Origin: Mycolicibacterium agri
GTDB taxonomy: Bacteria > Actinomycetota > Actinomycetes > Mycobacteriales > Mycobacteriaceae
Direction of reading: 5' to 3'
Length of the DNA stretch: 58,343 nt
Assembly (NCBI RefSeq): GCF_002553505.1
Contig: NZ_PDCP01000040.1
Span: forward strand, 1 to 58,343
The notes under the pieces were generated by a model that did not search any database, was not told the origin of the DNA, and saw nothing but the letters and a program-made list of their open reading frames with translations. The position numbers and the translations under genes were made by a program. Shown here in pieces: positions 8,658 through 17,384 of the stretch (the first letter of the stretch is position 1; every line of letters starts with the position of its first letter).

Positions 8658-8903
8658 ATGGACGAAAGGCGAACGCCTGATGCCCAGGCGCCGGAGGCCG
8701 GGACGGTCACCATCGATTGCGACGACTGCGCGGTTCGCGGACCCGGCTGCAATGACTGCGTGGTGAGTGTTTTGCTCGGCGTGCCGGAGACGCTGTTAGA
8801 AGATGAACGCGCGGCGTTGGAAGTGCTGGCCGAGGCCGGCCTGGCGCCGCGGTTGCGGCTGGTTCCGATTCACCGGCAAGGGGGATCGGGGGTGGTCGCT
8901 TGA
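8658..8903 (+). CDS. Small four-cysteine protein of unknown function
   Basis: An 81-residue protein preceded by a GGAAGGA ribosome site seven bases before its ATG. Residues 21-34 contain C-x2-C-x6-C-x2-C, a spacing suited to binding zinc or an iron-sulfur cluster, followed by an amphipathic helix rich in Glu and Leu. It lies between the divergent exonuclease gene and ripC. I do not recognise a named family. The cysteine pattern and ribosome site argue that it is a real gene rather than a chance reading frame. Confidence 0.65.
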   Translation: MDERRTPDAQAPEAGTVTIDCDDCAVRGPGCNDCVVSVLLGVPETLLEDERAALEVLAEAGLAPRLRLVPIHRQGGSGVVA

Positions 8904-9003
8904 TGATCGGGTCCGCCGACACCGGCAGTGCGTGGGCGACACGCCATCGCATCAGGGGCGGGATCGAAAAACTCTGAGAGCCTGTTAAATTTGCGTCTCT
9001 CGT

Positions 9004-9033
9004 TTGGACAAGGCTGATGCCGTTTCGTAACCT
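9004..9033 (+). promoter_or_regulatory. Possible SigA-type promoter for ripC
   Basis: TTGGAC at 9004-9009 and TAACCT at 9028-9033 are separated by 18 bases, about 60 bases before the ripC start. The 190-base gap here is AT-richer than the flanking genes. No other clear element was found in it. Confidence 0.3.
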
Positions 9034-9093
9034 GTCTGAGACCTAAGACAAGTTCGGGGCGGCCCGCCAACGGCAGTTTGAGGACGCAAAACC

Positions 9094-10239
9094 TTGACGC
9101 TCAAGCGTATGCAGCGGATAACGCGTGGAATTCGGCGACCCGTCCTATATGCGCTCCTAAGTCTCACAGTCTTCGCGGCAATGCTTGCCGGCAATGTGCA
9201 GGCTGATCCTGCCGACGACGCGCTGGCAAAGCTGACGGAATTGTCGCGGCAGGCCGAACGCACCACCGAAGCGATGCATTCGGCGCAGATCGACCTCGAC
9301 AACAAGCTGGCCGCGCAGCGCGACGCCGAGGCCAAGCATGCCGCCGACCTCGCCGCTTACGAGAAGGCCAAGAACGAGTTGGCAACGTTCCAGGCCGCGG
9401 TCGACAAATTTGCTGCGGCGCAATACATGGGCGGCAAGACCAGCGGCATGGACGCCATGCTGACCGCCGACTCGCCGCAGCGGCTGATCGACAAGCTCTC
9501 GGTGCAGCGGGTCATGGCCATCGAGATGCGCGAGCAGATGCAGAATTACCGCCGTCTGAGCGAGCAGGCCGCCAAGGCCGAGCAGGCGTCGGCGAAATCT
9601 GCCGCCGAGGCAAAGACCGCGGCCGAGCAAGCCGCCGCCGTGCGGGCAGACCTGCAATCCAAGCAAAGCCAACTGCAGGTGCAGATCGCCGTCGTCAAGG
9701 CGCAGTACGAGGCGCTGAGTCCGGCGCAACGGGAGGCGCTGGCCGCCGCCCCGCCTCCGCCGCCCCCTGCCGCGGCAGCACCTGCGCCACCTGCCCCTGA
9801 GGATCCGGCGATCGTGGCCGCCCCGCCGCAGGGCATCCCGCCCGGCGACGTCGCCCCGCCTGAGGCCGCGCTGCCCGGAGGCGGCGGCGGCAGCAGCCAG
9901 GGCATGGTCGCGGTGCAGGCCGCACTGACCCGCGTCGGGTCGCCGTACTCCTGGGGCGCGGCGGGCCCGAACGCCTTCGACTGCTCGGGCCTGGTGATGT
10001 GGGCCTTCCAACAGGCGGGCATCTCGCTGCCGCACTCCAGCCAGGCGCTCGCCCGGGGCGGCCAGCCGGTCGACATCGGGGACATGCAGCCCGGAGACGT
10101 CGTCAACTACTACTCCGACGCGTCGCACTCGGCGATCTACATCGGCGACGGGATGATGGTGCACGCGTCCACCTACGGCACGCCGGTGCGCGTGGCCCCG
10201 GTGGACAATGCCCCGATCTACAACGTCCGCCGCTACTAG
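9094..10239 (+). CDS. ripC: NlpC/P60 peptidoglycan endopeptidase
   Basis: A 381-residue secreted cell-wall hydrolase, counterpart of RipC (Rv2190c), which cuts peptide stems of peptidoglycan and helps daughter cells separate. It has a signal peptide (about residues 12-37, ending VQA), a long charged coiled coil (about 40-210), a Pro/Ala linker and a C-terminal NlpC/P60 domain. The catalytic Cys is about residue 297 (FDCSGLVMW), the His about 345 (DASHSAIYIG) and the polar residue about 357 (VHAS). The start is TTG at 9094 with GAGGA upstream; the ATG at 9109 is an alternative. In other mycobacteria FtsEX is reported to regulate this protein through its coiled coil. Confidence 0.92.
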   Translation: MTLKRMQRITRGIRRPVLYALLSLTVFAAMLAGNVQADPADDALAKLTELSRQAERTTEAMHSAQIDLDNKLAAQRDAEAKHAADLAAYEKAKNELATFQAAVDKFAAAQYMGGKTSGMDAMLTADSPQRLIDKLSVQRVMAIEMREQMQNYRRLSEQAAKAEQASAKSAAEAKTAAEQAAAVRADLQSKQSQLQVQIAVVKAQYEALSPAQREALAAAPPPPPPAAAAPAPPAPEDPAIVAAPPQGIPPGDVAPPEAALPGGGGGSSQGMVAVQAALTRVGSPYSWGAAGPNAFDCSGLVMWAFQQAGISLPHSSQALARGGQPVDIGDMQPGDVVNYYSDASHSAIYIGDGMMVHASTYGTPVRVAPVDNAPIYNVRRY

Positions 10240-11038
10240 ACGTCCGCTGCTGGGCCTGCTGCTGATCGCCGAGTTGATCGCGGCGGCCCTCCTCGTCGGT
10301 CGCGTCGACGCGACCCCTACCGCTGCGCAGACCCCGACGGCTCAGGCGCCACCGTCTGCCGCGTCGACGTCGGTCGCGGTGGCCGACGGCCGCACCGTGG
10401 AGTTGGTCAGCCTCGGCGGCGCGCACACGGACCCGCTGCTGCACCGGATCGACGGCGAAATGGATGGCGCCGTCGCCGCCGTCACAGCGTTCTGGGGGCC
10501 GGACTGGTCGCGTGACATCGTCGTCGTGGCCGCCGCATCCGACGAACAGTTCCGCGCGTTGGCAGGCGGCGGCACCGACATCGCCGCCGCGACCACCGAC
10601 CAGCGGATCATCTTCGCGCCGGGCGCCGCCGCGATGAGCCCGTCGGCATTGCGAATTGTGTTGCGCCACGAGCTTTTTCACTATGCAGCGCGGCCGGATA
10701 CCGCGCCGGACGCACCGCGGTGGCTGACCGAAGGCGTCGCCGACTTCGTCGCAAGGCCCCCGACGCCACGCCCCGATCCGCAGCGGGCCGCCGAGTTGGC
10801 GAGGCTGCCGACCGACGCCGACCTCGACACCGCAGGACCCACACGCACGCTGGCCTACGACAGGGCCTGGTGGTTTGCCCGATTCGTCGCCGACCGATAC
10901 GGCACGCCCACCCTGCGTGCGCTGTATGAACGAGCCTGCGGCCGCGGCCATCCCGATGTTCAGACCGCCGTGACCGAGACGCTGGGCGCCGGACTTGACC
11001 AGGTGCTGGCCGACTGGCGGCGATGGCTGACCGGATAG
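10208..11038 (+). CDS. Membrane-anchored putative zinc metallopeptidase, Rv2189c family
   Basis: A 276-residue protein whose ATG lies 32 bases inside the end of ripC in another frame. An N-terminal helix (about residues 13-31) would anchor or export it. HELFH at residues 154-158 fits the HExxH zinc motif, and TEGVADF at about 174-180 supplies a possible third zinc ligand (E175), as in gluzincin peptidases. The family is conserved in mycobacteria but its substrate is unknown. Close coupling to ripC suggests a cell-envelope role, which is inference. Confidence 0.8.
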   Translation: MPRSTTSAATRRPLLGLLLIAELIAAALLVGRVDATPTAAQTPTAQAPPSAASTSVAVADGRTVELVSLGGAHTDPLLHRIDGEMDGAVAAVTAFWGPDWSRDIVVVAAASDEQFRALAGGGTDIAAATTDQRIIFAPGAAAMSPSALRIVLRHELFHYAARPDTAPDAPRWLTEGVADFVARPPTPRPDPQRAAELARLPTDADLDTAGPTRTLAYDRAWWFARFVADRYGTPTLRALYERACGRGHPDVQTAVTETLGAGLDQVLADWRRWLTG

Positions 11039-11047
11039 CCTGACGCG

Positions 11048-12193
11048 ATGCCCCGGGTTCTGCTGGTTACCAACGACTTTCCGCCGCGACGCGGCGGCAT
11101 CCAGTCGTACCTGCATGAACTCGTCACGCACCTGGTGGCATCCGGCGAGGACTACACGCTGACGGTTTACGCGCCGAAGTGGAAGGGCTGCGAGGAGTTC
11201 GACAAACAAGCGGAGGCCACCGGCTACCGCGTGGTGCGCCATCCGACCACGCTGATGCTGCCGAGCCCCGGCGTCGATGACCGGATGCGGCGTCTGATCG
11301 CCGAGGGCGACGTCGAGACGGTCTGGTTCGGCGCGGCGGCGCCGCTGGCGCTGCTGGCGTCGCGGGCGCGGGGTGCCGGCGCACATCGACTCGTCGCCAG
11401 CACACACGGCCACGAAGTCGGGTGGTCGATGCTGCCGGTGGCGCGCAGCGCGTTGCGCCGCATCGGCGACACCACCGACGTCGTGACCTACGTCAGCCGC
11501 TACACCAGGCGCCGGTTCGCGTCGGCGTTCGGCCCGAACGCCGCGCTGGAGCACGTGCCGCCAGGAGTCGACACCGACCGGTTCGCACCGGATCCGGCCG
11601 CCCGCGCCGAACTGCGCAAGCGCTACGGGCTGGGGGAGCGCCCCGTGGTGGTCTGCCTGTCGCGGCTGGTGCCGCGCAAGGGACAGGACATGTTGATCCG
11701 CGCGCTACCCGCGATCCGGCAGCGCGTCGACGGCGCCGCGCTGGCGATCGTCGGCGGTGGACCGTACGCGTCGTCGCTGCACCGGCTGACACGCGACACC
11801 GGCGTCAGCGAGCACGTCGTCTTCACCGGCGCAGTGCCCGCCGCGGAACTGCCCGCCCACCACGCCATGGCCGACGTGTTCGCGATGCCGTGCCGCACCC
11901 GGGGGGCCGGCCTGGACGTCGAAGGCCTCGGCATCGTCTACCTCGAGGCGTCCTCGACCGGTGTGCCGGTGGTGGCGGGCCGATCGGGCGGGGCCCCCGA
12001 AACCGTGCAGGACGGTGTCACGGGCCGTGTCGTCAACGGCTGGGACGTCGGCGAAATCGCCTCTGCGGTAGGCGAACTGCTCGCCGATCCGGCGCGTGCC
12101 GCCGAGATGGGCGCGGCGGGAAGGCGCTGGGCGATCGACAACTGGCAGTGGCACACCCAGGCCGAGCGGATGCACCGCCAGTTGACCAACTAG
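11048..12193 (+). CDS. pimB: Phosphatidylinositol monomannoside mannosyltransferase PimB
   Basis: A 381-residue GT4 glycosyltransferase, counterpart of Rv2188c (also called PimB'). It adds the second mannose from GDP-mannose to PIM1 on the cytoplasmic face, an early step of PIM, LM and LAM synthesis. The N-terminal Rossmann domain starts with LLVTNDFPPRRGGIQSYL. The EX7E motif is visible in EGLGIVYLE near residue 290 and is followed by the donor-binding SGGAPETV loop. The stop is two bases from the end of the converging fadD15. Confidence 0.93.
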   Translation: MPRVLLVTNDFPPRRGGIQSYLHELVTHLVASGEDYTLTVYAPKWKGCEEFDKQAEATGYRVVRHPTTLMLPSPGVDDRMRRLIAEGDVETVWFGAAAPLALLASRARGAGAHRLVASTHGHEVGWSMLPVARSALRRIGDTTDVVTYVSRYTRRRFASAFGPNAALEHVPPGVDTDRFAPDPAARAELRKRYGLGERPVVVCLSRLVPRKGQDMLIRALPAIRQRVDGAALAIVGGGPYASSLHRLTRDTGVSEHVVFTGAVPAAELPAHHAMADVFAMPCRTRGAGLDVEGLGIVYLEASSTGVPVVAGRSGGAPETVQDGVTGRVVNGWDVGEIASAVGELLADPARAAEMGAAGRRWAIDNWQWHTQAERMHRQLTN

Positions 12194-12194
12194 C

Positions 12195-14012
12195 TCAGCC
12201 GTAGAGCGCTTCGATATCGGCGGCGAACTTCTGCACCACGACATTGCGCTTGACCTTCATCGTCGGGGTGAGCTCGCCGGTGTCCTCGGTGAAGTCGACG
12301 GGCAGCACCCGGAACTTGCGGATGGCCTCGGCCTTCGACACGGCCTGGTTGGCTTCCTTGATGGCCAGATCGATCTCGGCGACCAGGTCGGGGTCGTCGG
12401 CGAGGTCGGCGACCGTCGCGTCGTCGTTCTTGCCGTGGCGTTGCTTCCAGCCGGGGAACACCTCCGGGTCGATCGTGATCAACGCCGCGATGAACGGCTT
12501 GGCGTCGCCGACACACATCGCCTGGCTGATCAGCGGGTGCGCGCGCAACCGGTCCTCGAGCAGGGCGGGCGCGACGTTCTTGCCGCCGGCGGTGACGATG
12601 ATCTCCTTTTTGCGGCCGACGATGGTCAAGAAGTTGTCGTCGTCGAGCGCGCCGAGGTCGCCAGTGTGGAACCAGGGGTTGGCCTCGTCGCCGGGATCGG
12701 CGGAGAACACCTTCTTGGTCTCCTCCTCGTTCTTCCAGTAACCGGAGAACACCACGCCGCCACGTACCAGCAGTTCACCATCGTCATTGATGCGTACGCT
12801 GTTGCCGGGCAACGGCTTTCCGACCGTACCGACCTTGAAGTCGTCGAGCCGGTTGACCGTGATCGCCGCACTGGTCTCGGTCAGCCCGTAACCCTCGTAG
12901 ATGGTCAGCCCGACGCCGCGGTAGAAGTGGCCGAGCCGCACGCCCAGCGGCGCGCCGCCGGAGATCGCCGCATGGCACTCGCCGCCGAGCGCGGCCCGCA
13001 GCTTGCCGTACACCAGCCGGTCGAACAGCGCATGCTTGGCCCTCAGCAGCAGGCCCGGGCCGCCCTTGTCCTGGGCCTCGCTCCACTCGATCGCGGTGTT
13101 GGCCGCGATCTCGAAGATGCGCCCCTTGCCGTCGTCGCGGGCGTTCTGCTCGGCGGTGTTGTAGACCTTCTCGAAGACCCGCGGCACCGACACCACCAGC
13201 GTCGGCTTGAACACCGCGAACATCGGCACCAGATTTTTGATGTCGCTGGTGAAGCCGAGCGTCACCTTGTTCGCGAACGCCGCGATGGTGATGGCGCGGG
13301 CCAGCACGTGCGCCAGCGGCAGGAACACCAGCATCCGCTCACCCTTGGTGAGTAGCGTCGGGAAGCACTCCTTTGCCCCGCGGATCTCGTAGACCAGGTT
13401 GGAATGCGTCAGCTGGCAGCCCTTGGGCTGTCCGGTGGTGCCCGAGGTGTAGATCAGCGTGGCGGGGTCGGCCGACTTGATGCCGGCCAGCCGGGTGTCG
13501 AGCTCGGACGGATCGACCGACTTGCCCGCCTCGGCCAGCGCGTCCAGCGCCAACGTGCCCGACCCTTCGATCTGGAACACCTTGCGCAGGTCGGGCAACT
13601 CGCCGCGCAGCGCCTCGATCTTCTCGGCGTGGGCGTCGGTCTCGGCGAACGCCAACACCGCGCCGGAGTTGCTCAGCACGAACTTCACCTGCTCGGCCGA
13701 GCTGGTCTCATAGATCGGCACCGTCAGAGCGCCGATGGACAGGATCGCGAAGTCCAGAATCGGCCACTCGTAGCGGGTGGCCGACAGCACCGCCACCCGG
13801 TCGCCGGGCTGGACACCCTCGGCGATCAGGCCGAGCGCGGCCGAGCGGATCTGGCCGGCGGCCTGAGCCGCCGTCACGTCGGTCCATTCGCCGTCGACAA
13901 GGCGCTTGAAGATGACGTGGTCGGGATCGTCGCGTTCGTGCGAGTAGACGGAGCTGACGATGGTGTCGTGCGCGCCGACTTCGAACGTTGCTGGGACACT
14001 GAACTCGCGCAC
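12195..14012 (-). CDS. fadD15: Long-chain fatty-acid CoA ligase FadD15
   Basis: A 605-residue AMP-forming acyl-CoA synthetase that activates long-chain fatty acids. The P-loop-like YTSGTTGQPKGC (about residue 190), EGYGLTETS (about 375) and TGDL plus GRKKEIIVTAGGKN (about 455-485) are all present. Sequence and length agree closely with FadD15 (Rv2187). It starts at a GTG at 14012 with GGAAGG upstream. It is convergent with pimB and divergent from the SRPBCC genes. Confidence 0.94.
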   Translation of the reverse strand: MREFSVPATFEVGAHDTIVSSVYSHERDDPDHVIFKRLVDGEWTDVTAAQAAGQIRSAALGLIAEGVQPGDRVAVLSATRYEWPILDFAILSIGALTVPIYETSSAEQVKFVLSNSGAVLAFAETDAHAEKIEALRGELPDLRKVFQIEGSGTLALDALAEAGKSVDPSELDTRLAGIKSADPATLIYTSGTTGQPKGCQLTHSNLVYEIRGAKECFPTLLTKGERMLVFLPLAHVLARAITIAAFANKVTLGFTSDIKNLVPMFAVFKPTLVVSVPRVFEKVYNTAEQNARDDGKGRIFEIAANTAIEWSEAQDKGGPGLLLRAKHALFDRLVYGKLRAALGGECHAAISGGAPLGVRLGHFYRGVGLTIYEGYGLTETSAAITVNRLDDFKVGTVGKPLPGNSVRINDDGELLVRGGVVFSGYWKNEEETKKVFSADPGDEANPWFHTGDLGALDDDNFLTIVGRKKEIIVTAGGKNVAPALLEDRLRAHPLISQAMCVGDAKPFIAALITIDPEVFPGWKQRHGKNDDATVADLADDPDLVAEIDLAIKEANQAVSKAEAIRKFRVLPVDFTEDTGELTPTMKVKRNVVVQKFAADIEALYG

Positions 14013-14104
14013 GGTCTTGCCTTCCAGATGGTCGCGGCTTTGCTTACCGCCAGCCTAGTCGGCTGCGGTCGGCCGCCGGGGTGACGTATGTGAAGCTAGT
14101 GCCG

Positions 14105-14494
14105 ATGAACAGCATCCAGATCGCGGACGAGACGTTCGTGGCTGCCGATCCGGCGGCGGTCGGCAGGGCGGTGGCCGATCCTCAGAGTTGGCGGCGCTGG
14201 TGGCCGGACCTGCGGCTGAGGGTGGTCGAGGACCGCGGCGCCCTCGGCCATCGCTGGACGGTGCACGGCGCGCTGACCGGGACCATGGAGGTGTGGCTGG
14301 AGCCGGTCCTGGACGGGGTGATCCTGCACTACTTCCTGCACGCCGAGCCCTCGGGTGTGGCCGCCTGGCAGCTGGCCAAGATGAATCTCGCCAAGCTCAC
14401 TCACCAGCGCCGGGTGGCGGGCAAGAAGATGTCGTTCGAGCTCAAGCAGAAGCTGGAAGCGTCACGGCCGGTCGGGATGCCCCCGCGCGCCTGA
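14105..14494 (+). CDS. SRPBCC-fold protein, Rv2186c family
   Basis: A 129-residue polyketide-cyclase/dehydrase-like (START/SRPBCC) protein. The N terminus MNSIQIADETFVAADPAAV and the tryptophan-rich WRRWWPDL segment are typical of this fold, which forms a hydrophobic ligand pocket. I chose the ATG at 14105 because it gives the length of Rv2186c; GTG codons at 14081 and 14090 are in frame upstream. The gene is followed by a second SRPBCC gene and an ArsA-like ATPase in the same direction. The ligand is unknown. Confidence 0.8.
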   Translation: MNSIQIADETFVAADPAAVGRAVADPQSWRRWWPDLRLRVVEDRGALGHRWTVHGALTGTMEVWLEPVLDGVILHYFLHAEPSGVAAWQLAKMNLAKLTHQRRVAGKKMSFELKQKLEASRPVGMPPRA

Positions 14495-14576
14495 TACTGA
14501 GTCGGATTCAGCGGCGACGGGTAGATTTCTGTTCCATCGGCTCCATCGACCACAGGCGAGTAGGAAAGCGGTTTAC

Positions 14577-15014
14577 GTGGCGGACAAGACGGCGCAGACC
14601 ATCTATATCGACGCGGATCCCTCGACGGTGATGGACGTCATCGCCGACATCGGCTCCTATCCCGACTGGGTCGCCGAATATAAGGAAGCCGAGGTGCTCG
14701 AGGCAGACGACGAGGGCTACCCGAAGACCGCTCGTCTGGTCCTCGACGCCGCCGTTCTCAAAGACACCATGGTGCTGGCCTACGACTGGCCGCCGGACCG
14801 CGGCTCGGTGACGTGGCGGCTGGTGTCGAGTTCGCTGCTGCGATCGCTTGAGGGGGCATACCGCCTGACTCCCAAGGGATCTGGCACCGACGTCACCTAC
14901 GAACTGTCGGTCGACCTTCTCATCCCGATGATCGGCCTGCTCAAACGCAAGGCCGAACGCAGGTTGACCGAAACCGCATTGAAGGACCTCAAGAAACGAG
15001 TCGAGGCTGAGTGA
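14577..15014 (+). CDS. SRPBCC-fold protein, TB16.3 family
   Basis: A 145-residue counterpart of Rv2185c (TB16.3). The sequence opens with a beta strand (TIYIDADPSTVMDVIADIGSYPDWV pattern) and ends in a long amphipathic helix, the standard layout of SRPBCC lipid- or ligand-binding proteins. The start is a GTG preceded by GTAGGAAAG. A TAGATT hexamer at 14522-14527 could be a -10 box. The stop precedes the next start by one base. Tandem SRPBCC genes beside an ArsA-type ATPase are conserved in mycobacteria; the role is unknown. Confidence 0.85.
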   Translation: MADKTAQTIYIDADPSTVMDVIADIGSYPDWVAEYKEAEVLEADDEGYPKTARLVLDAAVLKDTMVLAYDWPPDRGSVTWRLVSSSLLRSLEGAYRLTPKGSGTDVTYELSVDLLIPMIGLLKRKAERRLTETALKDLKKRVEAE

Positions 15015-15015
15015 A

Positions 15016-16290
15016 GTGAGCCATGCCGCGGAAGCGGCTGCCCACGCCCGAATCAGTCTGTTCGTTGGCAAGGGCGGGGTAGGCAAGTCGACACTGGCGA
15101 CCGCCACCGCGGTGCGCGACGCGCAAAGCGGCATGCGGGTGCTCGTCGTGTCCACCGACCAGGCGCACTCGCTCGGCGATGTGCTCGGTGTGCCCGTCAC
15201 GCCCACCGGTCTTCGCGCACCCACCCGGGTGCTGGCCGACCTCGACACCGGCGGCGAGGCCGCAGCCGGATTCCTCGACGCGCTGGCGCTGGACACGCTG
15301 GCGCTGCTGGAGGCCCGCTGGCGGGAGGTGGCGGAGTTGCTGACGGCCAGCTTCGAGGAATCGGAACTGGGAAGCATTGCGCCCGAAGAACTTTCGGCAC
15401 TGCCGGGCATCCAGGAGGTGCTCGGCCTGCACGAGGTCGGCGAGCTGGCCAAGTCGGGGGAGTGGGATCACGTCGTCGTCGACTGCGCCTCGACGGCCGA
15501 TGCGCTGCGGATGTTGACGTTGCCCGCGACAGTCGGGCTCTACCTGGAGCGGGCGTGGCCGCGGCACCGCAGGCTCAGCGCGGCGGCAAGCGAGGCGCGG
15601 ACGGCGGCGATCGTCGAGTTGATGGAACGCGTCAATGCCGGCACCGACGCGTTGACCGGCCTGCTCACCGACGGCGAGCGGGTCAGCGCTCATCTGGTGC
15701 TCACCCCAGAGCGGGTGGTGGCCGCCGAGGCCGCGCGCACGTTGGGCTCGCTGTCGCTGATGGGTGTGCGGGTTGCCGAACTGATAGTGAATCAGATTCT
15801 GGTGCAGGATGATTCGTACGAATACCGCAACCTGCCGGAGCATCCCGCCTTCGACTGGTACGCCGAACGCATCTCCGAGCAGCAGGCGGTGCTCGATGAA
15901 CTCGACGCCACGATCGGCGACCGCCAACTGGTGCTGGTGCCGCATCTGGCCGGTGAACCGATCGGGCCGAAGGCGCTGGCCGAACTGCTCGAATGCGCCC
16001 GCCGCCGCGACGGTTCTCCGCCGCCTGCACCGCTGCGTCCGGTGGTGGACCGCGAGTCGGGTTCCGGGTTGGATGCGGTGTATCGGTTGCGGCTAGAGTT
16101 GCCTCAAATCGACTCGAGCGCGCTGCGGCTGGGCCGGGTCGATGACGACTTGATCATCGGCGCCGGCGGTATGCGGCGCCGGGTTCGGCTGGCGTCCGTG
16201 CTGCGGCGGTGCATCGTGATGGACGCCCAACTCAAGGGCAGTGAGCTGACCGTGCGATTCCGACCCGATCCGGAGGTGTGGCCGTCGTGA
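15016..16290 (+). CDS. ArsA/GET3-like ATPase, Rv2184c family
   Basis: A 424-residue ATPase with a deviant Walker A motif, GKGGVGKST (about residue 18), and a following VVSTDQAHSLGDVLG switch-like segment, characteristic of the ArsA/GET3/MinD group. The C-terminal portion after about residue 330 is less conserved and includes an ArsA_HSP20-like beta-rich tail. It is unlikely to be an arsenite pump ATPase, since no arsB is nearby and the cysteine ligands are not evident. The GTG start is one base after the TB16.3 stop, and the end overlaps the next gene. Confidence 0.85.
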   Translation: MSHAAEAAAHARISLFVGKGGVGKSTLATATAVRDAQSGMRVLVVSTDQAHSLGDVLGVPVTPTGLRAPTRVLADLDTGGEAAAGFLDALALDTLALLEARWREVAELLTASFEESELGSIAPEELSALPGIQEVLGLHEVGELAKSGEWDHVVVDCASTADALRMLTLPATVGLYLERAWPRHRRLSAAASEARTAAIVELMERVNAGTDALTGLLTDGERVSAHLVLTPERVVAAEAARTLGSLSLMGVRVAELIVNQILVQDDSYEYRNLPEHPAFDWYAERISEQQAVLDELDATIGDRQLVLVPHLAGEPIGPKALAELLECARRRDGSPPPAPLRPVVDRESGSGLDAVYRLRLELPQIDSSALRLGRVDDDLIIGAGGMRRRVRLASVLRRCIVMDAQLKGSELTVRFRPDPEVWPS

Positions 16291-16637
16291 ATGACGCTCA
16301 TCCCGAACTCGGGCCGGAGTTGCGCGCGCTGGCCCAGGCCATTCTGGACCGCCTCGATCCCGCCGTGCGCGCCGCGGCCGCTGCGGCCGGCGGCGACGGC
16401 CCCGGCAAGTGCCAACAGGTGTGGTGTCCGGTGTGTGCGCTGGCCGCGCTCGTCAACGGCGAGCAGCATCCGCTTCTGAACGTCATCGCCGAGCACAGCG
16501 TCGCGCTGCTGACCGTCGTGCGCGCCATGGTGGAGGACTTTCCGACCGCTTCCGGTCCGCAGCAACCGCCGCCCGACGAGCCGCCGCCGTCTGGGTCGAA
16601 CCGGTATCAGCACATCCCGGTGACGGTCGAGGAGTGA
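16287..16637 (+). CDS. Conserved cysteine-containing protein, Rv2183c family
   Basis: A 116-residue protein started at the GTG overlapping the ATPase stop (GTGA), with GGAGG ten bases upstream; a GTG at 16278 is in frame but too close to that site. The middle has three cysteines in a C-x5-C-x2-C arrangement (GKCQQVWCPVC) followed by a helix with two histidines, which could bind a metal. The tail is proline-rich. No named domain is recognised. It is cotranscribed with the ATPase. Confidence 0.75.
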   Translation: MNDAHPELGPELRALAQAILDRLDPAVRAAAAAAGGDGPGKCQQVWCPVCALAALVNGEQHPLLNVIAEHSVALLTVVRAMVEDFPTASGPQQPPPDEPPPSGSNRYQHIPVTVEE

Positions 16638-16688
16638 CGGTAGAGTTGTTTGTCGAGCACCGTCGGGTGCGGCAATCCGGGAGGGTCC

Positions 16689-17384
16689 ATGTGGTATTGG
16701 CTGTTTAAGTACATCTTCATGGGTCCGCTGCTGTTTTTGCTGGGACGCCCGAAAGTCGAAGGGCTGGAATATGTTCCAGACCATGGGCCGGCGATCCTGG
16801 CGAGCAACCATCTGGCGGTCGCCGACAGCTTCTACCTGCCCTTGGTCGTCAAGCGCCGGATCACGTTCCTGGCCAAATCCGAGTACTTCACCGGTACCGG
16901 GCTCAAGGGCTGGTTCAATCGCTGGTTCTACACGGTGGCCGGGCAGGTGCCCATCGACCGCACCAACGCCGACTCGGCGCAGGCCGCGCTCGACACCGCG
17001 GAGCGGCTGCTGAAAGAGGGCAAGCTGCTCGGCATGTACCCCGAAGGCACCCGCTCGCCCGACGGCAGGCTCTACAAGGGCAAGACCGGTCTGGCGCGGG
17101 TCGCGCTGCGCACCGGTGTCCCCGTCATTCCGGTCGCAATGATCGGCACCGACGTCGTCAACCCGCCGGGCAGCAAGATGTGGCACTTCGGCCGGGTCAC
17201 CGTGCGGTTCGGCAAGCCGATGGACTTCAGCCGGTTCGACGGACTCGAGGGAAATCGATTCATCGAGCGCGCCGTCGTCGACGAGGTGATGTACGAATTG
17301 ATGCGGCTCTCCGGCCAGGAGTACGTCGACCTGTATGCGGCCGACATCAAGGAGGGAAAACAACCCCCCGCCGTCGCCGCTTAG
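16689..17384 (+). CDS. 1-acylglycerol-3-phosphate acyltransferase-like protein (PlsC family)
   Basis: A 231-residue acyltransferase, counterpart of Rv2182c. The catalytic NHLAVADS motif (HX4D) is at about residue 41 and the glycerophosphate-binding PEGTRSPDG at about 119. An N-terminal hydrophobic stretch anchors it to the membrane. It would acylate lysophosphatidate or a related lipid. The ATG at 16689 has a strong GGGAGGG ribosome site. Its last four bases overlap the converging mannosyltransferase gene. Confidence 0.9.
   Translation: MWYWLFKYIFMGPLLFLLGRPKVEGLEYVPDHGPAILASNHLAVADSFYLPLVVKRRITFLAKSEYFTGTGLKGWFNRWFYTVAGQVPIDRTNADSAQAALDTAERLLKEGKLLGMYPEGTRSPDGRLYKGKTGLARVALRTGVPVIPVAMIGTDVVNPPGSKMWHFGRVTVRFGKPMDFSRFDGLEGNRFIERAVVDEVMYELMRLSGQEYVDLYAADIKEGKQPPAVAA

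Noticed and set aside
8904..9093. A possible c-di-AMP (ydaO-type) riboswitch upstream of ripC, as occurs before other actinobacterial wall hydrolase genes
   Set aside because: I looked for the conserved core and found no matching paired segments; only short weak stems such as GAGAG/CTCTC are present.
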